A stretch of 64,000 bases of DNA from Pseudomonas sp. Leaf48 (GTDB lineage Bacteria > Pseudomonadota > Gammaproteobacteria > Pseudomonadales > Pseudomonadaceae). The DNA lies in contig NZ_LMLH01000012.1 in assembly GCF_001421885.1 (NCBI RefSeq), positions 271,905-335,904 of the forward strand, written 5' to 3'. Made by a program: the position numbers and the translations under genes. Positions 27,605 through 36,684 of the stretch are shown piece after piece. The stretch's first letter is position 1. Every line of letters starts with the position of its first letter. A model generated the notes under the pieces. That model did not search any database. It saw only the letters and a program-made list of their open reading frames with translations, and was not told the DNA's origin.

Positions 27605-28005
27605 TGAGTATTCCGTTCTGGTGTGTGTTTATCAGTGCACTGTTGATTTATGTCGCCCGCATGCCGGTGGCCAAGGCCATGAAAGAGCAGGGCGGTTACG
27701 ACAATCACCTGCCGCGTCAGCAACAGGCACAGCTCACAGGTTTCGGCGCCCGCGCGGTTGCGGCTCATCAGAACAGTTTCGAGGCGTTCATATTGTTTGC
27801 GGTGGGGGTGTTGATGGCGCACACCACTCAAACGGCGGGATGGCTGATCGACGCGTTTGCAATCATCTTTTTGATTGCACGAATCCTGTACCTGTTGTGC
27901 TACTGGGCAGACCAGGCCTGGCAGCGCAGTCTGGTGTGGTTGGTTGGGCTGGTGTGTTCGTTGTTGCTGATGGTCAGTCCGACTTTCAGAACGATCTTGC
28001 TGTAA
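27604..28005 (+). CDS. MAPEG family membrane protein
   Basis: A 133-residue protein with four hydrophobic helices and the MAPEG-type stretch RAVAAHQNSFEAFILFAVGV after a first helix (PFWCVFISALLIYVARMPVA). The superfamily includes membrane glutathione transferases and related proteins; bacterial members of this group have no defined reaction. It begins inside the stop of the DUF599 gene, which makes an operon very likely. A perfect 13-bp hairpin terminator follows. Confidence 0.85.
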   Translation: MSIPFWCVFISALLIYVARMPVAKAMKEQGGYDNHLPRQQQAQLTGFGARAVAAHQNSFEAFILFAVGVLMAHTTQTAGWLIDAFAIIFLIARILYLLCYWADQAWQRSLVWLVGLVCSLLLMVSPTFRTILL

Positions 28006-28022
28006 ACAAAAAATCGCAGGCA

Positions 28023-28054
28023 AAAGAAAACCCGCAGCAGGCGGGTTTTCTTTA
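28023..28054. terminator. Bidirectional terminator
   Basis: Perfect 13-bp stem AAAGAAAACCCGC / GCGGGTTTTCTTT with a 5-nt loop. It serves the MAPEG gene (plus) and the small lipoprotein gene (minus). Confidence 0.88.
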
Positions 28055-28071
28055 TCACGCTAAAAACTGTT

Positions 28072-28308
28072 TTAGTTTTTAGGTGCAGCTTCTTTTGCAG
28101 CGGCTTCGTTCGATTCAGCCTGAGCTTTGGCGGCTTCGGCGTTTTCTTTCGCAGCGTCGTTCACTTTATCCTGAGCTTTGTTCATGTCCTGCTGAGCTTG
28201 CTCGGCGTGTTGGTTTGCATCTTGAGCTTTGTCCTCGGATTTTTTATCGCAGGCAGCGAGACCGAGGGAAGCGGTCAACATCAAGGCAATAGCTAAAGTC
28301 TTACGCAT
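28072..28308 (-). CDS. Small Ala/Glu-rich lipoprotein
   Basis: A 78-residue lipoprotein precursor. The signal peptide MRKTLAIALMLTASLGLAAC ends in a good lipobox (LAAC, C20). The mature 59 residues (DKKSEDKAQDANQHAEQAQQ onward) are almost wholly charged or alanine and predict one long amphipathic helix or coiled coil. The family is not recognised by name; similar small helical lipoproteins are common in Pseudomonas. The +2 residue is aspartate, which in enteric bacteria signals retention in the inner membrane, a rule less certain in Pseudomonas. It is monocistronic. Confidence 0.85.
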   Translation of the reverse strand: MRKTLAIALMLTASLGLAACDKKSEDKAQDANQHAEQAQQDMNKAQDKVNDAAKENAEAAKAQAESNEAAAKEAAPKN

Positions 28309-28466
28309 GGGGTGTCTCTCCTTATGGAAAATATCTACTTGGCCTTTCGAGCACAGGCATCAGGGTTAAGTTCCTCAAAACCTTCAGATATATATGTTTA
28401 GTCTAAAACGGAACTTTTGCAGGGGTTTTTACCCCAGAGCGCGGACACTCATCAGAGTTTAATGAA

Positions 28467-28943
28467 ATGGCTGAAAACCCCGTTTTTGAGCGCGCAACAC
28501 GGTTTATGTCGGCCCTGCGGCACTGTCAGGTACTCGGTTTGCAGGTTCACAGCGCCAGCAACGATGGAATGACGATCATTCTGCCCTACAGCCGGCAAAT
28601 CGTTGGTAATCCACAGACCGGGGTCATTCACGGCGGTGCCTTGACCACATTGATGGATACGGCATGTGGCATGGCCACGCTCTGCGTGCTGCCCGAATTC
28701 GAAGTCTGCCCGACCCTCGATTTGCGCATCGATTACATGCATGCCGCCGAACCACACAAAGATGTTTTCGGCTTTGCCCAGTGTTACCGAGTGACCACTG
28801 ACGTGATTTTCGCCCGTGGCTTTGCCTATCAGGACGATCCCGAACAACCGATCGCGCATGTAGTCGGCACCTTCATGCGCATGGGCACGGGCATCAAGGG
28901 CGGCAAAGGCATGGCCGGCAGGATTGCCGGAGGTGCGAAATGA
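28467..28943 (+). CDS. PaaI-type hotdog thioesterase 1
   Basis: A 158-residue hotdog-fold protein. The PaaI signature is TGVIHGGALTTLMDTACGMA, where the HGG loop and following acidic residue form the thioesterase site; TLDLRIDYMHAAEP and the terminal GTFMRMG strand also match. Such enzymes hydrolyse acyl- or aryl-CoA thioesters. The stop overlaps the ATG of the next gene, also a hotdog protein, suggesting a tandem pair acting together, perhaps as a heteromer. The substrate is unknown. Confidence 0.88.
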   Translation: MAENPVFERATRFMSALRHCQVLGLQVHSASNDGMTIILPYSRQIVGNPQTGVIHGGALTTLMDTACGMATLCVLPEFEVCPTLDLRIDYMHAAEPHKDVFGFAQCYRVTTDVIFARGFAYQDDPEQPIAHVVGTFMRMGTGIKGGKGMAGRIAGGAK

Positions 28944-29392
28944 CTGAGTTTTTGCAGGAGCAATTGCGCCAGGCCCATGAGCAGGGCGACTACGCCTCGC
29001 TGCTCGATCTTATTCCCTACGCCAGACTGATCGGTGTCGAATGCTCTCGCGTTGGCGATGAGTTGCTGTTCCGCCTCCCGGCCAACAAGGACAACATCGG
29101 CAACCCGCTGTTGCCGGCAATCCATGGGGGGGTGATTGCCGGTTTCATGGAATTGTCAGCAGCCTTGCACCTGCTGATTTTTACCGGCTCGCCCGGAGTG
29201 CCGAAGATCATCGACTTCTCCCTGGACTATTTACGGGCGGGACAATTTCGCGACACCTGGGCCCGTTGCCAGGTTTGCCGCCAGGGCCGCCGGGTCGCCA
29301 ACGTGGCGATTACCGCCTGGCAAAGCACCGAGGCCGAACCCATCGCGACGGCCCGGGCACATTTCAAACTCCAGGAGCCCTTGAAATCCTGA
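28940..29392 (+). CDS. PaaI-type hotdog thioesterase 2
   Basis: A 150-residue paralogue of the upstream gene, with the corresponding signature LPAIHGGVIAGFMELSAALHL and the strand IIDFSLDYLRAG. It starts inside the stop of thioesterase 1 (ATGA). Identity between the pair looks low, so the duplication is old or the two were paired by function. The last codons contain a sigma-32-like -35 element for htpG. Confidence 0.87.
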   Translation: MTEFLQEQLRQAHEQGDYASLLDLIPYARLIGVECSRVGDELLFRLPANKDNIGNPLLPAIHGGVIAGFMELSAALHLLIFTGSPGVPKIIDFSLDYLRAGQFRDTWARCQVCRQGRRVANVAITAWQSTEAEPIATARAHFKLQEPLKS

Positions 29393-29407
29393 ACGGCGCC
29401 CCAAACT
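29380..29407 (+). promoter_or_regulatory. Candidate sigma-32 promoter of htpG
   Basis: CTTGAA (29380-29385), a 13-bp spacer, then CCCCAAAC (29399-29406) fit the heat-shock pattern CTTGAA-N13-15-CCCCATnT. It overlaps the end of the thioesterase gene and would start transcription about 60 nt upstream of htpG. Confidence 0.65.
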
Positions 29408-29473
29408 CTGATGACAACCCGCCGCCGACCCTCAAGGTCGCGGCTTATGCCATCTGATTGGAGTTTGATGACC

Positions 29474-31378
29474 ATGAGTGTGGAAACTCAAAAGGAAACC
29501 CTGGGCTTCCAGACCGAGGTGAAGCAACTGCTGCACCTCATGATCCATTCGCTGTATTCCAACAAGGAAATTTTCCTTCGCGAATTGATCTCGAACGCCT
29601 CTGACGCCGTCGACAAATTACGTTTCGAGGCCTTGGCCAAACCAGAATTGCTGGAAGGTGGCGCGGAACTGAAAATCCGTGTGAGCTTCGACAAGGACGC
29701 TAAAACCGTCACCCTCGAAGACAACGGCATCGGCATGAGCCGCGAAGATGCGATCACCCACCTGGGTACTATCGCCAAATCCGGCACCGCAGATTTCATG
29801 AAGCACCTGAGCGGTGATCAGAAGAAAGATTCGCACCTGATCGGTCAGTTTGGTGTTGGTTTCTACTCCGCCTTCATCGTCGCCGACAAAGTCGACGTGT
29901 TCAGCCGTCGCGCCGGCAGCCCGGCCAGCGAAGGCGTACATTGGTCGTCCAAAGGCGAAGGCGATTTCGAAGTTGCAACCGTCGACAAGGCCGAGCGCGG
30001 CACTCGCATCGTCCTGCACCTGAAGTCCGGTGAAGACGAGTTCGCCGATGGTTGGCGCCTGCGCAACATCATCAAGAAATACTCCGACCACATCGCCTTG
30101 CCGATCGAGTTGCCAAAAGAAGTGGCCGCTGTCGAAGGCGAAGAGCAGCCGGCTGTCGAGTGGGAAACCGTCAACCGCGCCAGCGCCCTGTGGACCCGTC
30201 CTCGCACCGAAATCAAGGACGAGGAATACCAGGAGTTCTACAAGCACATCGCTCACGATTTCGAAAACCCGCTGAGCTGGAGCCACAACAAGGTCGAAGG
30301 CAAGCTGGAATACAGCTCGCTGCTGTACGTGCCGACCCGTGCTCCGTTCGACCTGTACCAGCGTGAAGCGCCAAAGGGCCTGAAGCTGTATGTACAGCGC
30401 GTGTTCGTCATGGATCAGGCTGAGTCCTTCCTGCCGCTTTACCTGCGTTTCATCAAGGGCGTGGTCGACTCCAATGACCTGTCGCTGAACGTGTCGCGGG
30501 AGATCCTGCAGAAAGACCCGATCATCGACTCCATGAAGTCGGCGTTGACCAAGCGCGTCCTGGACATGCTGGAAAAACTGGCGAAAAACGAGCCTGAGCA
30601 GTATCAGGGCTTCTGGAAAAACTTCGGCCAGGTCATGAAAGAAGGCCCGGCGGAAGACTTCGCCAACAAAGAGAAAATCGCCGGCCTGCTGCGGTTCGCC
30701 TCGACCAACGGTAACGACGGCGAACAGGTTGTCGGCCTGGCCGAGTACCTGGCTCGCGCCAAGGAAGGTCAGGACAAGATTTACTACCTGACCGGCGAAA
30801 CCTACGCGCAAGTCAAGAACAGCCCGCACCTGGAAGTCTTCCGCAAGAAAGGCATCGAAGTGCTGTTGCTGACCGACCGCATCGATGAGTGGCTGATGAG
30901 CTACCTGAGCGATTTCGACGGCAAGAGCTTTGTCGACGTAGCTCGCGGTGACCTCGACCTGGGCAATCTGGATTCGGAAGAAGACAAGAAAGCCGCAGAA
31001 GAAGTCGCCAAGTCCAAGGAAGGTCTGGTCGAGCGTTTGAAAACCGCATTGGGCGAATCCGTGGCTGAAGTGCGGGTTTCCCATCGCCTGACCGATTCCC
31101 CGGCGATCCTGGCCATCGGTGAACAGGACCTGGGCCTGCAAATGCGTCAGATCCTCGAAGCCAGCGGTCAGAAGGTTCCGGATTCGAAGCCGATTTTCGA
31201 ATTCAACCCGGCTCACCCGCTGATCGAGAAGCTCGACAACGAGCAGAGCGACGAGCGCTTCGGCGACCTGTCGCACATCCTCTTCGATCAGGCAGCCTTG
31301 GCGGCCGGTGACAGCTTGAAAGACCCGGCGGAATATGTGCGCCGACTGAACAAGCTGTTGGTCGAGTTATCGGCTTAA
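29474..31378 (+). CDS. htpG: Molecular chaperone HtpG (Hsp90)
   Basis: A 634-residue Hsp90. N-terminal ATPase motifs are [35 protein letters not shown], and the lid region [10 protein letters not shown] with [15 protein letters not shown]; the middle domain has [34 protein letters not shown]. The length matches Pseudomonas HtpG when translation starts at 29474 ([11 protein letters not shown]). An ATG at 29468, two codons earlier, is better spaced from the GGAG at 29459 and may be the true start. A sigma-32-like promoter precedes it and a terminator follows. Confidence 0.96.
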   Translation: MSVETQKETLGFQTEVKQLLHLMIHSLYSNKEIFLRELISNASDAVDKLRFEALAKPELLEGGAELKIRVSFDKDAKTVTLEDNGIGMSREDAITHLGTIAKSGTADFMKHLSGDQKKDSHLIGQFGVGFYSAFIVADKVDVFSRRAGSPASEGVHWSSKGEGDFEVATVDKAERGTRIVLHLKSGEDEFADGWRLRNIIKKYSDHIALPIELPKEVAAVEGEEQPAVEWETVNRASALWTRPRTEIKDEEYQEFYKHIAHDFENPLSWSHNKVEGKLEYSSLLYVPTRAPFDLYQREAPKGLKLYVQRVFVMDQAESFLPLYLRFIKGVVDSNDLSLNVSREILQKDPIIDSMKSALTKRVLDMLEKLAKNEPEQYQGFWKNFGQVMKEGPAEDFANKEKIAGLLRFASTNGNDGEQVVGLAEYLARAKEGQDKIYYLTGETYAQVKNSPHLEVFRKKGIEVLLLTDRIDEWLMSYLSDFDGKSFVDVARGDLDLGNLDSEEDKKAAEEVAKSKEGLVERLKTALGESVAEVRVSHRLTDSPAILAIGEQDLGLQMRQILEASGQKVPDSKPIFEFNPAHPLIEKLDNEQSDERFGDLSHILFDQAALAAGDSLKDPAEYVRRLNKLLVELSA

Positions 31379-31387
31379 CTGTGTTGC

Positions 31388-31415
31388 AGAAAAACCCGCT
31401 TCGGCGGGTTTTTTC
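31388..31415 (+). terminator. Rho-independent terminator after htpG
   Basis: Perfect stem AAAACCCGC / GCGGGTTTT with a TTCG loop and following T residues. Confidence 0.88.
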
Positions 31416-31445
31416 ATTCTGGTGTTCAACAATCAGGAGTCACAA

Positions 31446-32174
31446 ATGAGCCAAGTCACTGTACGTTCCGTTGTCTATCAGATTGACGGCCAGCCATATG
31501 AAAGTCGTGTGGCCTTCGACGCTGACCATAAAGGCCCGCGCCCGGGCCTGTTGATGGCGCCGAACTGGATGGGCGTCAGCGCCGGTGCCGAAGAGATTGC
31601 CAAATCGGTGGCAGCCAAGGGTTACGTGGTGTTGATCGCGGACATCTATGGCCAATCACTTCGCCCGCAGAACAACGACGAGGCGGGCGCGGCGATGATG
31701 CCGTTGAAGGATGACCGGGCATTGCTGCGCAAGCGCATGCAAGTGGCGTTCGAACAGCTGCAAAGCCAGGGTGAGGCGGTGGTCGATAGCTCGAAGCTGG
31801 CGACGTTCGGTTTCTGCTTTGGCGGTTGCTGTGCGCTGGAGTTCGCCCGTACCGGTGCGCCAGTGAAAGCGGCGGTGTCGTTCCATGGCACCCTCGATAC
31901 GCCGAACCCGGCCGATGCGAACAACATCAAGGGCAAGGTGCTGGTGCTGCACGGCGCTTCCGATCCATTGGTACCCAAGGAGCAACTGCCGGCGTTCGAA
32001 GAGGAAATGAACGCGGCCGGGGTGGACTGGCAGTTGCTCAGCTACGGCGGTGCGTTCCACTCGTTCACCGACCCGCACGCCCAGGTGCCGGGGATGATGA
32101 TGTATGACGCGAAGATCGCGGCTCGGGCGTTCACCTCGATGCACAATTTGCTGGATGAAGTGTTCAAGGGCTGA
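31446..32174 (+). CDS. Dienelactone hydrolase family protein
   Basis: A 242-residue alpha/beta hydrolase. The nucleophile is cysteine C124 in FGFCFGGC, the dienelactone hydrolase pattern, with the acid in LHGASDPLVP and the histidine in GGAFHSFTDP. The N-terminal WMGVSAGAEEIAKSVAAKGY block is typical of the family. The ATG at 31446 follows AGGAGTCACAA. No aromatic-catabolic genes are nearby, so it is probably a general carboxylesterase rather than ClcD/PcaD-type. Monocistronic, followed by a REP pair. Confidence 0.9.
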   Translation: MSQVTVRSVVYQIDGQPYESRVAFDADHKGPRPGLLMAPNWMGVSAGAEEIAKSVAAKGYVVLIADIYGQSLRPQNNDEAGAAMMPLKDDRALLRKRMQVAFEQLQSQGEAVVDSSKLATFGFCFGGCCALEFARTGAPVKAAVSFHGTLDTPNPADANNIKGKVLVLHGASDPLVPKEQLPAFEEEMNAAGVDWQLLSYGGAFHSFTDPHAQVPGMMMYDAKIAARAFTSMHNLLDEVFKG

Positions 32175-32199
32175 CTCAGTCGGCGCCTGTACCGGCCTC

Positions 32200-32270
32200 T
32201 TCGCGAGCAAGCCCGCTCCCACAGGGTTTGATTCACCGTCGAACCCTGTGGGAGCGGGCTTGCTCGCGAA
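32200..32270. repeat. REP pair (type A), inverted
   Basis: Convergent copies of GGGAGCGGGCTTGCTCGCGA with long extra complementarity (TTCGCGAGCAAGCCCGCTCC ... ACAGGGTTTGATTCACC...). It lies between the dienelactone hydrolase and pirin genes, which converge. Confidence 0.92.
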
Positions 32271-32294
32271 GGGGCCAGCCAGGCACCAGAGAAA

Positions 32295-33155
32295 TCAGGG
32301 CAACTCGATCCGCTCAACTTCCCCCGGCACTGTCGGCCAATCCCCGGCCGCCCAGCGCCGGCGTGCTTCGTCGATAGCCGCCGGGTCGCTGGCGACAAAA
32401 TTCCAGTTGATCCGTCGTGGCCCATCCAGCGGCGCACCGCCAAACAGCACCGCATGACAGTCGCTCTCGGCGAACAGTGTCATTTCTTCCCCGACCGGCA
32501 GCACCACCAGCGAATGCGGCTCCAGTAGTTCGCCATCCAGTTGCACCTCGCCGCTCAATACATACAGCGCACGCTCTTGATGCTCGGTGGGAATCACCAG
32601 CGTCGTCGCCGTTTGCAGCTCCAATTGCGCGTACAGCGTCGGTGAAAGCACCGGCACTGGTGATTCCAGGCAAAAGCCTGTTCCGGCAATCATGCGGATC
32701 TTCACCCCAAGGTTTTCGCTGACCGGCAGTGTCGCCGCCGGATGATGGCTGTAGTGCCCCGGCCCCTGTTCGTGATCCCTGGGCGAGGCCAGCCAGATCT
32801 GCAGGCCATGCATGGTGAAACCGCTGTCCTTCAGAGCTTGCGGCGTGCGTTCGACGTGGGCAATGGCGCTGCCTGCGGTCATCCAGCTGACGTCTCCGGC
32901 GTCCACCACCTGATCGGAACCGAGGCTGTCCTTGTGCTGGATCTGCCCCTGGAACAGGTAGGTGAGGGTGGACAGGCCGATATGTGGATGCTGGCGGATG
33001 TTCATGCCTTTACCTGCCGGATAACGGGTTTCCAGCATGTGGTCAAAAAACACGAATGGCCCGACGCTGCGACATTTGGCCGACGGCAATGGACGCAGAA
33101 TCGGCTGGCCTTCTACATCTTCGGCGCGAGGGCGGATCACGAGCGGAGTGTTCAT
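32295..33155 (-). CDS. Pirin family protein
   Basis: A 286-residue bicupin of the pirin family. The metal-site histidines H56 and H58 are in RQHPHIGLSTLTYLFQG, with further family blocks GDVSWMTAGSAIAHVERTP and LQIWLASPRDHEQ. Some bacterial pirins are quercetin dioxygenases; others affect metabolism through protein contacts. No substrate can be assigned here. It stands between convergent and co-directed neighbours with no overlap. Confidence 0.9.
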   Translation of the reverse strand: MNTPLVIRPRAEDVEGQPILRPLPSAKCRSVGPFVFFDHMLETRYPAGKGMNIRQHPHIGLSTLTYLFQGQIQHKDSLGSDQVVDAGDVSWMTAGSAIAHVERTPQALKDSGFTMHGLQIWLASPRDHEQGPGHYSHHPAATLPVSENLGVKIRMIAGTGFCLESPVPVLSPTLYAQLELQTATTLVIPTEHQERALYVLSGEVQLDGELLEPHSLVVLPVGEEMTLFAESDCHAVLFGGAPLDGPRRINWNFVASDPAAIDEARRRWAAGDWPTVPGEVERIELP

Positions 33156-33217
33156 GGTGAATTCCAGGTTGAGCGGGTGATGCTGTCGAGCATAACCCGC
33201 TTGCTCAACCCTTGCCG

Positions 33218-33634
33218 CTATTGGCTGAACGCACCTTCGGACAGGTGAGTTTCGATGCTGACGTCGCTGGTGGTCATCAGCTTGTGGATCGGGCAGCGAT
33301 CGGCCACACGATGCAGTTCATCGCGCTGGGCATCGGTGAGCACGCCCTTGAGGGTCAGTTTGACGTGCAGCGCGTATTGGCCTTTGTTCTCCTGACTGTT
33401 GTCGCGCTTGACCTCGACGCCTACTCCAGTGAGCGGAATGTCTTTTTTCCTGGCATACAGCTTCAGGGTCAGGGCTTTGCAGGCTCCCAGTGCGGCATCG
33501 AAATAATCGTGGGGCTCGGGAGCAGAACCTTCGCCACCAGCCGTGACGGGCACGTCGGCAAACAGTTCGTGTTCATCGATTTGTACGCTGTGGCGAAAAC
33601 CTTCGGCGGAGACGGTATTGACGGTAACAGTCAT
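33218..33634 (-). CDS. OsmC/Ohr family peroxiredoxin-like protein
   Basis: A 138-residue OsmC-family protein. The two redox cysteines are C52 in ALGACKALTLKLYA and C114 in ADRCPIHKLM, the spacing used for hydroperoxide reduction. The N-terminus HELFADVPVTAGGEGSAPEPHDYF is characteristic of the YhfA/OsmC side of the family rather than Ohr. It likely detoxifies organic hydroperoxides. The ATG follows a weak AGCGAGGTT. Confidence 0.88.
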   Translation of the reverse strand: MTVTVNTVSAEGFRHSVQIDEHELFADVPVTAGGEGSAPEPHDYFDAALGACKALTLKLYARKKDIPLTGVGVEVKRDNSQENKGQYALHVKLTLKGVLTDAQRDELHRVADRCPIHKLMTTSDVSIETHLSEGAFSQ

Positions 33635-33739
33635 AGCAAACCTCGCTGGTAGCAGGAAAAATCATTCGATCAAAAAGATCTTGAAGGTATAGAGCATTAC
33701 GCTGGATTCGCGTTCCAATGGATTGCTTCGGGGGCAAAT

Positions 33740-33806
33740 CAAAAGATCGCAGCCTGCTGCAGCTTAGAGATCGGTGTAGGGGCTGCCGCAGGTTGCGGTC
33801 TTTTGA
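33740..33806. repeat. Dispersed repeat GATCGCAGCCTGCnGCAG, diverged copy
   Basis: Left arm AAAAGATCGCAGCCTGCTGC and right arm GCTGCCGCAGGTTGCGGTCTTTT are complementary with a few mismatches. A perfect version occurs at 53620-53695. Confidence 0.8.
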
Positions 33807-33810
33807 TTCA

Positions 33811-33840
33811 CAAAAAAAAGCCCCGCGAGTGCGGGGCTTG
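33811..33840 (-). terminator. Terminator of the DUF3108 gene
   Basis: On the minus strand AAGCCCCGC / GCGGGGCTT forms a perfect 9-bp stem with an ACTC loop, followed by a run of T. Confidence 0.87.
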
Positions 33841-33855
33841 TCGTATCGGTGCGGA

Positions 33856-34569
33856 TCAGTTGCCTTTGACGGCCTTGCCGTTGACCTTGCCGTCCAGGAG
33901 CATGATGTTGTACTCCTTGCCGTCGGTTTCTACCTGTTGCAGGCGAACCAGCAGATAGTCCCAGTCCTTGGCGAACCACAGCACGGTGATGCGCTTGCTT
34001 TGTGTCGGGTCGCGTACGCGCTCGACCTTGATCGCATCGATCTGGCCGGCCTTGGTGTCGACTTTTTCCGGACCCAGCACGCGGAAGTCATAGGTATCGA
34101 CTTCGCCATCATCGACTACCTGATAGCTCATGCTTTTCTTGCCAGCGGCGACGTCGTGCTGCAGCGCCAACTGGTAGGTGGATTTATCGAGCATGCCGCG
34201 GTTGAGTGGAATCTTGACCGCGTCACCGCGATCGGTACCGGTGACCATTTTGCTGGCCCAGTCGAAGTCCAGGTCGGCCTTCTTGGCCTTGCCCAGACCG
34301 CCACGTTCGAAGTGGTAGGACTGTGGCAGCAAGGTGTCCTTGTCCAGGGTCAGGGTGCTTTCTTCGGTCAGGCTGGCGATCATCATCGATGCCTTGAAGC
34401 TGAGCTTCCATTTTCCATCGCCGAGACTTTCCAGGTTACGTTCGGCGGTACCGCTCATGGGCAACTGTTTCCAGTCGGCGGTGTAGCTGGCGGAGAAAGG
34501 TTGAAGTTCTGCCGCCTGGGCAAAGGGCAGGGCGAGCAGAGCGCAAGCGAAGAGCATGGCGCGACGCAT
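33856..34569 (-). CDS. DUF3108 domain exported protein
   Basis: A 237-residue protein with a cleavable signal peptide (MRRAMLFACALLALPFAQA) and a DUF3108-type beta-rich body: LQPFSASYTADWKQLPMSGTAERNL at the start, LTLDKDTLLPQSYHFERGG in the middle, and TVLWFAKDWDYLLVRLQQVETDG near the end. It is probably periplasmic. It lies 9 bp downstream of purN, so it may share the purM-purN transcript, although no purine role is known for the family. A terminator follows. Confidence 0.85.
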   Translation of the reverse strand: MRRAMLFACALLALPFAQAAELQPFSASYTADWKQLPMSGTAERNLESLGDGKWKLSFKASMMIASLTEESTLTLDKDTLLPQSYHFERGGLGKAKKADLDFDWASKMVTGTDRGDAVKIPLNRGMLDKSTYQLALQHDVAAGKKSMSYQVVDDGEVDTYDFRVLGPEKVDTKAGQIDAIKVERVRDPTQSKRITVLWFAKDWDYLLVRLQQVETDGKEYNIMLLDGKVNGKAVKGN

Positions 34570-34577
34570 AAAATCTC

Positions 34578-35228
34578 CTAGGGTCGAATCAAGTGGCCGC
34601 TGGCCGCAAGTAACTGTCCATCCAGTAAAGCACCTTGCTCGCCGAGCAATAAACGATCTTCGGCAAACCAGCGTACGGCCATCGGGTAGATCAGGTGTTC
34701 CTGAACATGGACTCGCTGCGCCAGACTCTGCGGCGAATCCTGCAACTCTACGGGTATTACTGACTGTACGACCAGTGGTCCGCCATCGAGTTCCTCGGTG
34801 ACGAAGTGAACGGAGCAGCCGTGTTCGGTGTCGCCGGCCTCCAACGCGCGCTGATGGGTGTGTAACCCCTTGTATTTGGGTAGCAGCGACGGGTGGATAT
34901 TGAGCAGGCGACCCTGATAGTGGCGCACGAATCCGGCGCTGAGAATGCGCATGAATCCGGCCAGTACCACGAGTTTTGGGTTGAAGGCGTCGATCAGTTC
35001 GATCAGCGCGGCATCGAAGGCTTCGCGGCCCTCGAACGCCTTGTGATCCAGGGTACGGGTGTCGATACCCGCATCCCTGGCGCGTTGCAGGCCGTAGGCG
35101 TCGGCACGATTGGAAATCACCGCGGCGATGCGGACCGGGCTGTCGCCGGTCCGCGTGCTGTCGATCAAGGCCTGCAAGTTACTGCCGGAGCCGGAGAGCA
35201 GCACCACGACATCACAGGTGTTGGACAT
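34578..35228 (-). CDS. purN: Phosphoribosylglycinamide formyltransferase
   Basis: A 216-residue enzyme that uses 10-formyl-tetrahydrofolate to formylate GAR in purine synthesis. Motifs are VVVLLSGSGSNLQALID at the N-terminus, the catalytic loop NIHPSLLPKYKGLHTHQ (Asn-His) and HFVTEELDGGPLV with the catalytic aspartate. I used the ATG at 35226-35228 (MSNTCDVV). An ATG at 35238-35240 overlaps the purM stop (ATGA), has a better ribosome site (AAGGCACACTG) and would add four residues. Confidence 0.94.
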   Translation of the reverse strand: MSNTCDVVVLLSGSGSNLQALIDSTRTGDSPVRIAAVISNRADAYGLQRARDAGIDTRTLDHKAFEGREAFDAALIELIDAFNPKLVVLAGFMRILSAGFVRHYQGRLLNIHPSLLPKYKGLHTHQRALEAGDTEHGCSVHFVTEELDGGPLVVQSVIPVELQDSPQSLAQRVHVQEHLIYPMAVRWFAEDRLLLGEQGALLDGQLLAASGHLIRP

Positions 35229-35239
35229 CCGCTCTTGCA

Positions 35240-36298
35240 TCAGTGTGCCTTGAGGTTCTTCAGTTCGACCTGGGCCGCGCCTTCGGCAGCGGTGGAGATC
35301 TGACCGATGACCCATGGCTGTTCGCCGGCTTCGCGCAGAACCTTCAGGGCGGTTTCTACGTGCTCTTGAGCCACGCAGATGACCATGCCCACACCGCAGT
35401 TCAGCACGCGGTGCATTTCGTTTTCGTCGACGTTGCCTTGCTCTTGCAGCCAGTCGAACACTGCCGGGCGGGTCCAGCTCGCCACGTCAACCACCGCCTG
35501 GGCGCCTTTTGGCAGAACGCGCGGGATGTTGTCCAGCAGGCCGCCACCGGTGATGTGGGCCATGGCTTTGACAGCGCCGGTTTCCTTGATCAGCTTGAGC
35601 AGCGGCTTCACGTAGATACGGGTCGGGGCCATCAGCAGGTCGGTCAGGGGCTTGCCGTCGAGCTGGGTGTTTTCGATGTCGGCACCGGACACTTCGATGA
35701 TCTTGCGGATCAGCGAGTAACCGTTGGAGTGCGGGCCGGAAGACGGCAGGGCGAGCAGGGCATCGCCGGCAGCGACTTTGGAGCCGTCGATGATTTCGGA
35801 TTTTTCCACGACGCCGACGCAGAAGCCGGCCAGGTCGTAGTCTTCGCCTTCGTACATGCCCGGCATTTCAGCGGTTTCACCGCCGACCAGGGAGCATCCC
35901 GACAGTTCGCAGCCTGCGCCGATACCGGTCACAACCTGAGCAGCGGTGTCGACGTTCAGTTTGCCGGTGGCGTAGTAGTCGAGGAAGAACAGCGGCTCGG
36001 CGCCGCACACCACCAGGTCATTGACGCACATGGCAACCAGGTCGATGCCGATGCTGTCGTGCTTGTTCAGGTTCAGTGCCAGGCGCAGCTTGGTGCCGAC
36101 GCCGTCGGTACCGGAAACCAGCACAGGCTGCTTGTAGCCAGCCGGGATTTCGCAGAGGGCGCCGAAACCGCCCAGGCCGCCCATGACTTCCGGGCGCGCA
36201 GTGCGCTTGGCGACGCTCTTGATGCGTTCGACCAATGCTTCACCGGCGTCGATGTCTACACCGGCGTCCTTGTAGCTCAGGGAGGGTTGCTTGCTCAT
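35240..36298 (-). CDS. purM: Phosphoribosylformylglycinamidine cyclo-ligase (AIR synthetase)
   Basis: A 352-residue enzyme of the PurM ATP-binding family, closing the imidazole ring. The N-terminus [57 protein letters not shown] and [18 protein letters not shown] are all standard. It is first of a purM-purN unit (with the DUF3108 gene close behind). The start is clear; the promoter lies in the 386-bp upstream gap. Confidence 0.96.
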   Translation of the reverse strand: MSKQPSLSYKDAGVDIDAGEALVERIKSVAKRTARPEVMGGLGGFGALCEIPAGYKQPVLVSGTDGVGTKLRLALNLNKHDSIGIDLVAMCVNDLVVCGAEPLFFLDYYATGKLNVDTAAQVVTGIGAGCELSGCSLVGGETAEMPGMYEGEDYDLAGFCVGVVEKSEIIDGSKVAAGDALLALPSSGPHSNGYSLIRKIIEVSGADIENTQLDGKPLTDLLMAPTRIYVKPLLKLIKETGAVKAMAHITGGGLLDNIPRVLPKGAQAVVDVASWTRPAVFDWLQEQGNVDENEMHRVLNCGVGMVICVAQEHVETALKVLREAGEQPWVIGQISTAAEGAAQVELKNLKAH

Positions 36299-36684
36299 GA
36301 TCCAGGCCTTTAGGGGGGATTTCTGGGTAACGACCGAGCCCAGCGGGAACGCCGAAACTGCGTAGGCGAGAGCCTTGCACGCTATTCGGACACTGCCCGG
36401 CTGTTGCCGGTCTGCGAAGGCGCGCGATTTTATCAGGCTTGAGCCGCAGCGGCCATCCTCAGGCCGACCACAGGGTCATATCCGCTTAAAAAAACCGCTA
36501 CAGACTCGGTGTCGGTGGCATCCTGCATGGCTGTATAAAGGTATCGCAATTAACCGGCTATCGTTATGACAGTGCGAAAACTTACCCGGTACCTGTGAAT
36601 GTTTTGCGTCGGGCGAGGGTCACAGCCTTGCTCTATTGTCTTCATGCGGTCAGTTCCAGCCGCTCTTGTCGTCAGGAATCTTCC
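36299..36684. other. Divergent intergenic region purM / DUF2066 gene
   Basis: No gene is supported. On the minus strand a TAAAAT at 36427-36432 could be the -10 of the purM promoter, with no clear -35. The rest shows no strong hairpin, repeat or known operator. Confidence 0.4.

Noticed and set aside
29618..31276. A 552-residue minus-strand frame across htpG
   Set aside because: Antisense to htpG; composition is that of a codon-bias shadow.
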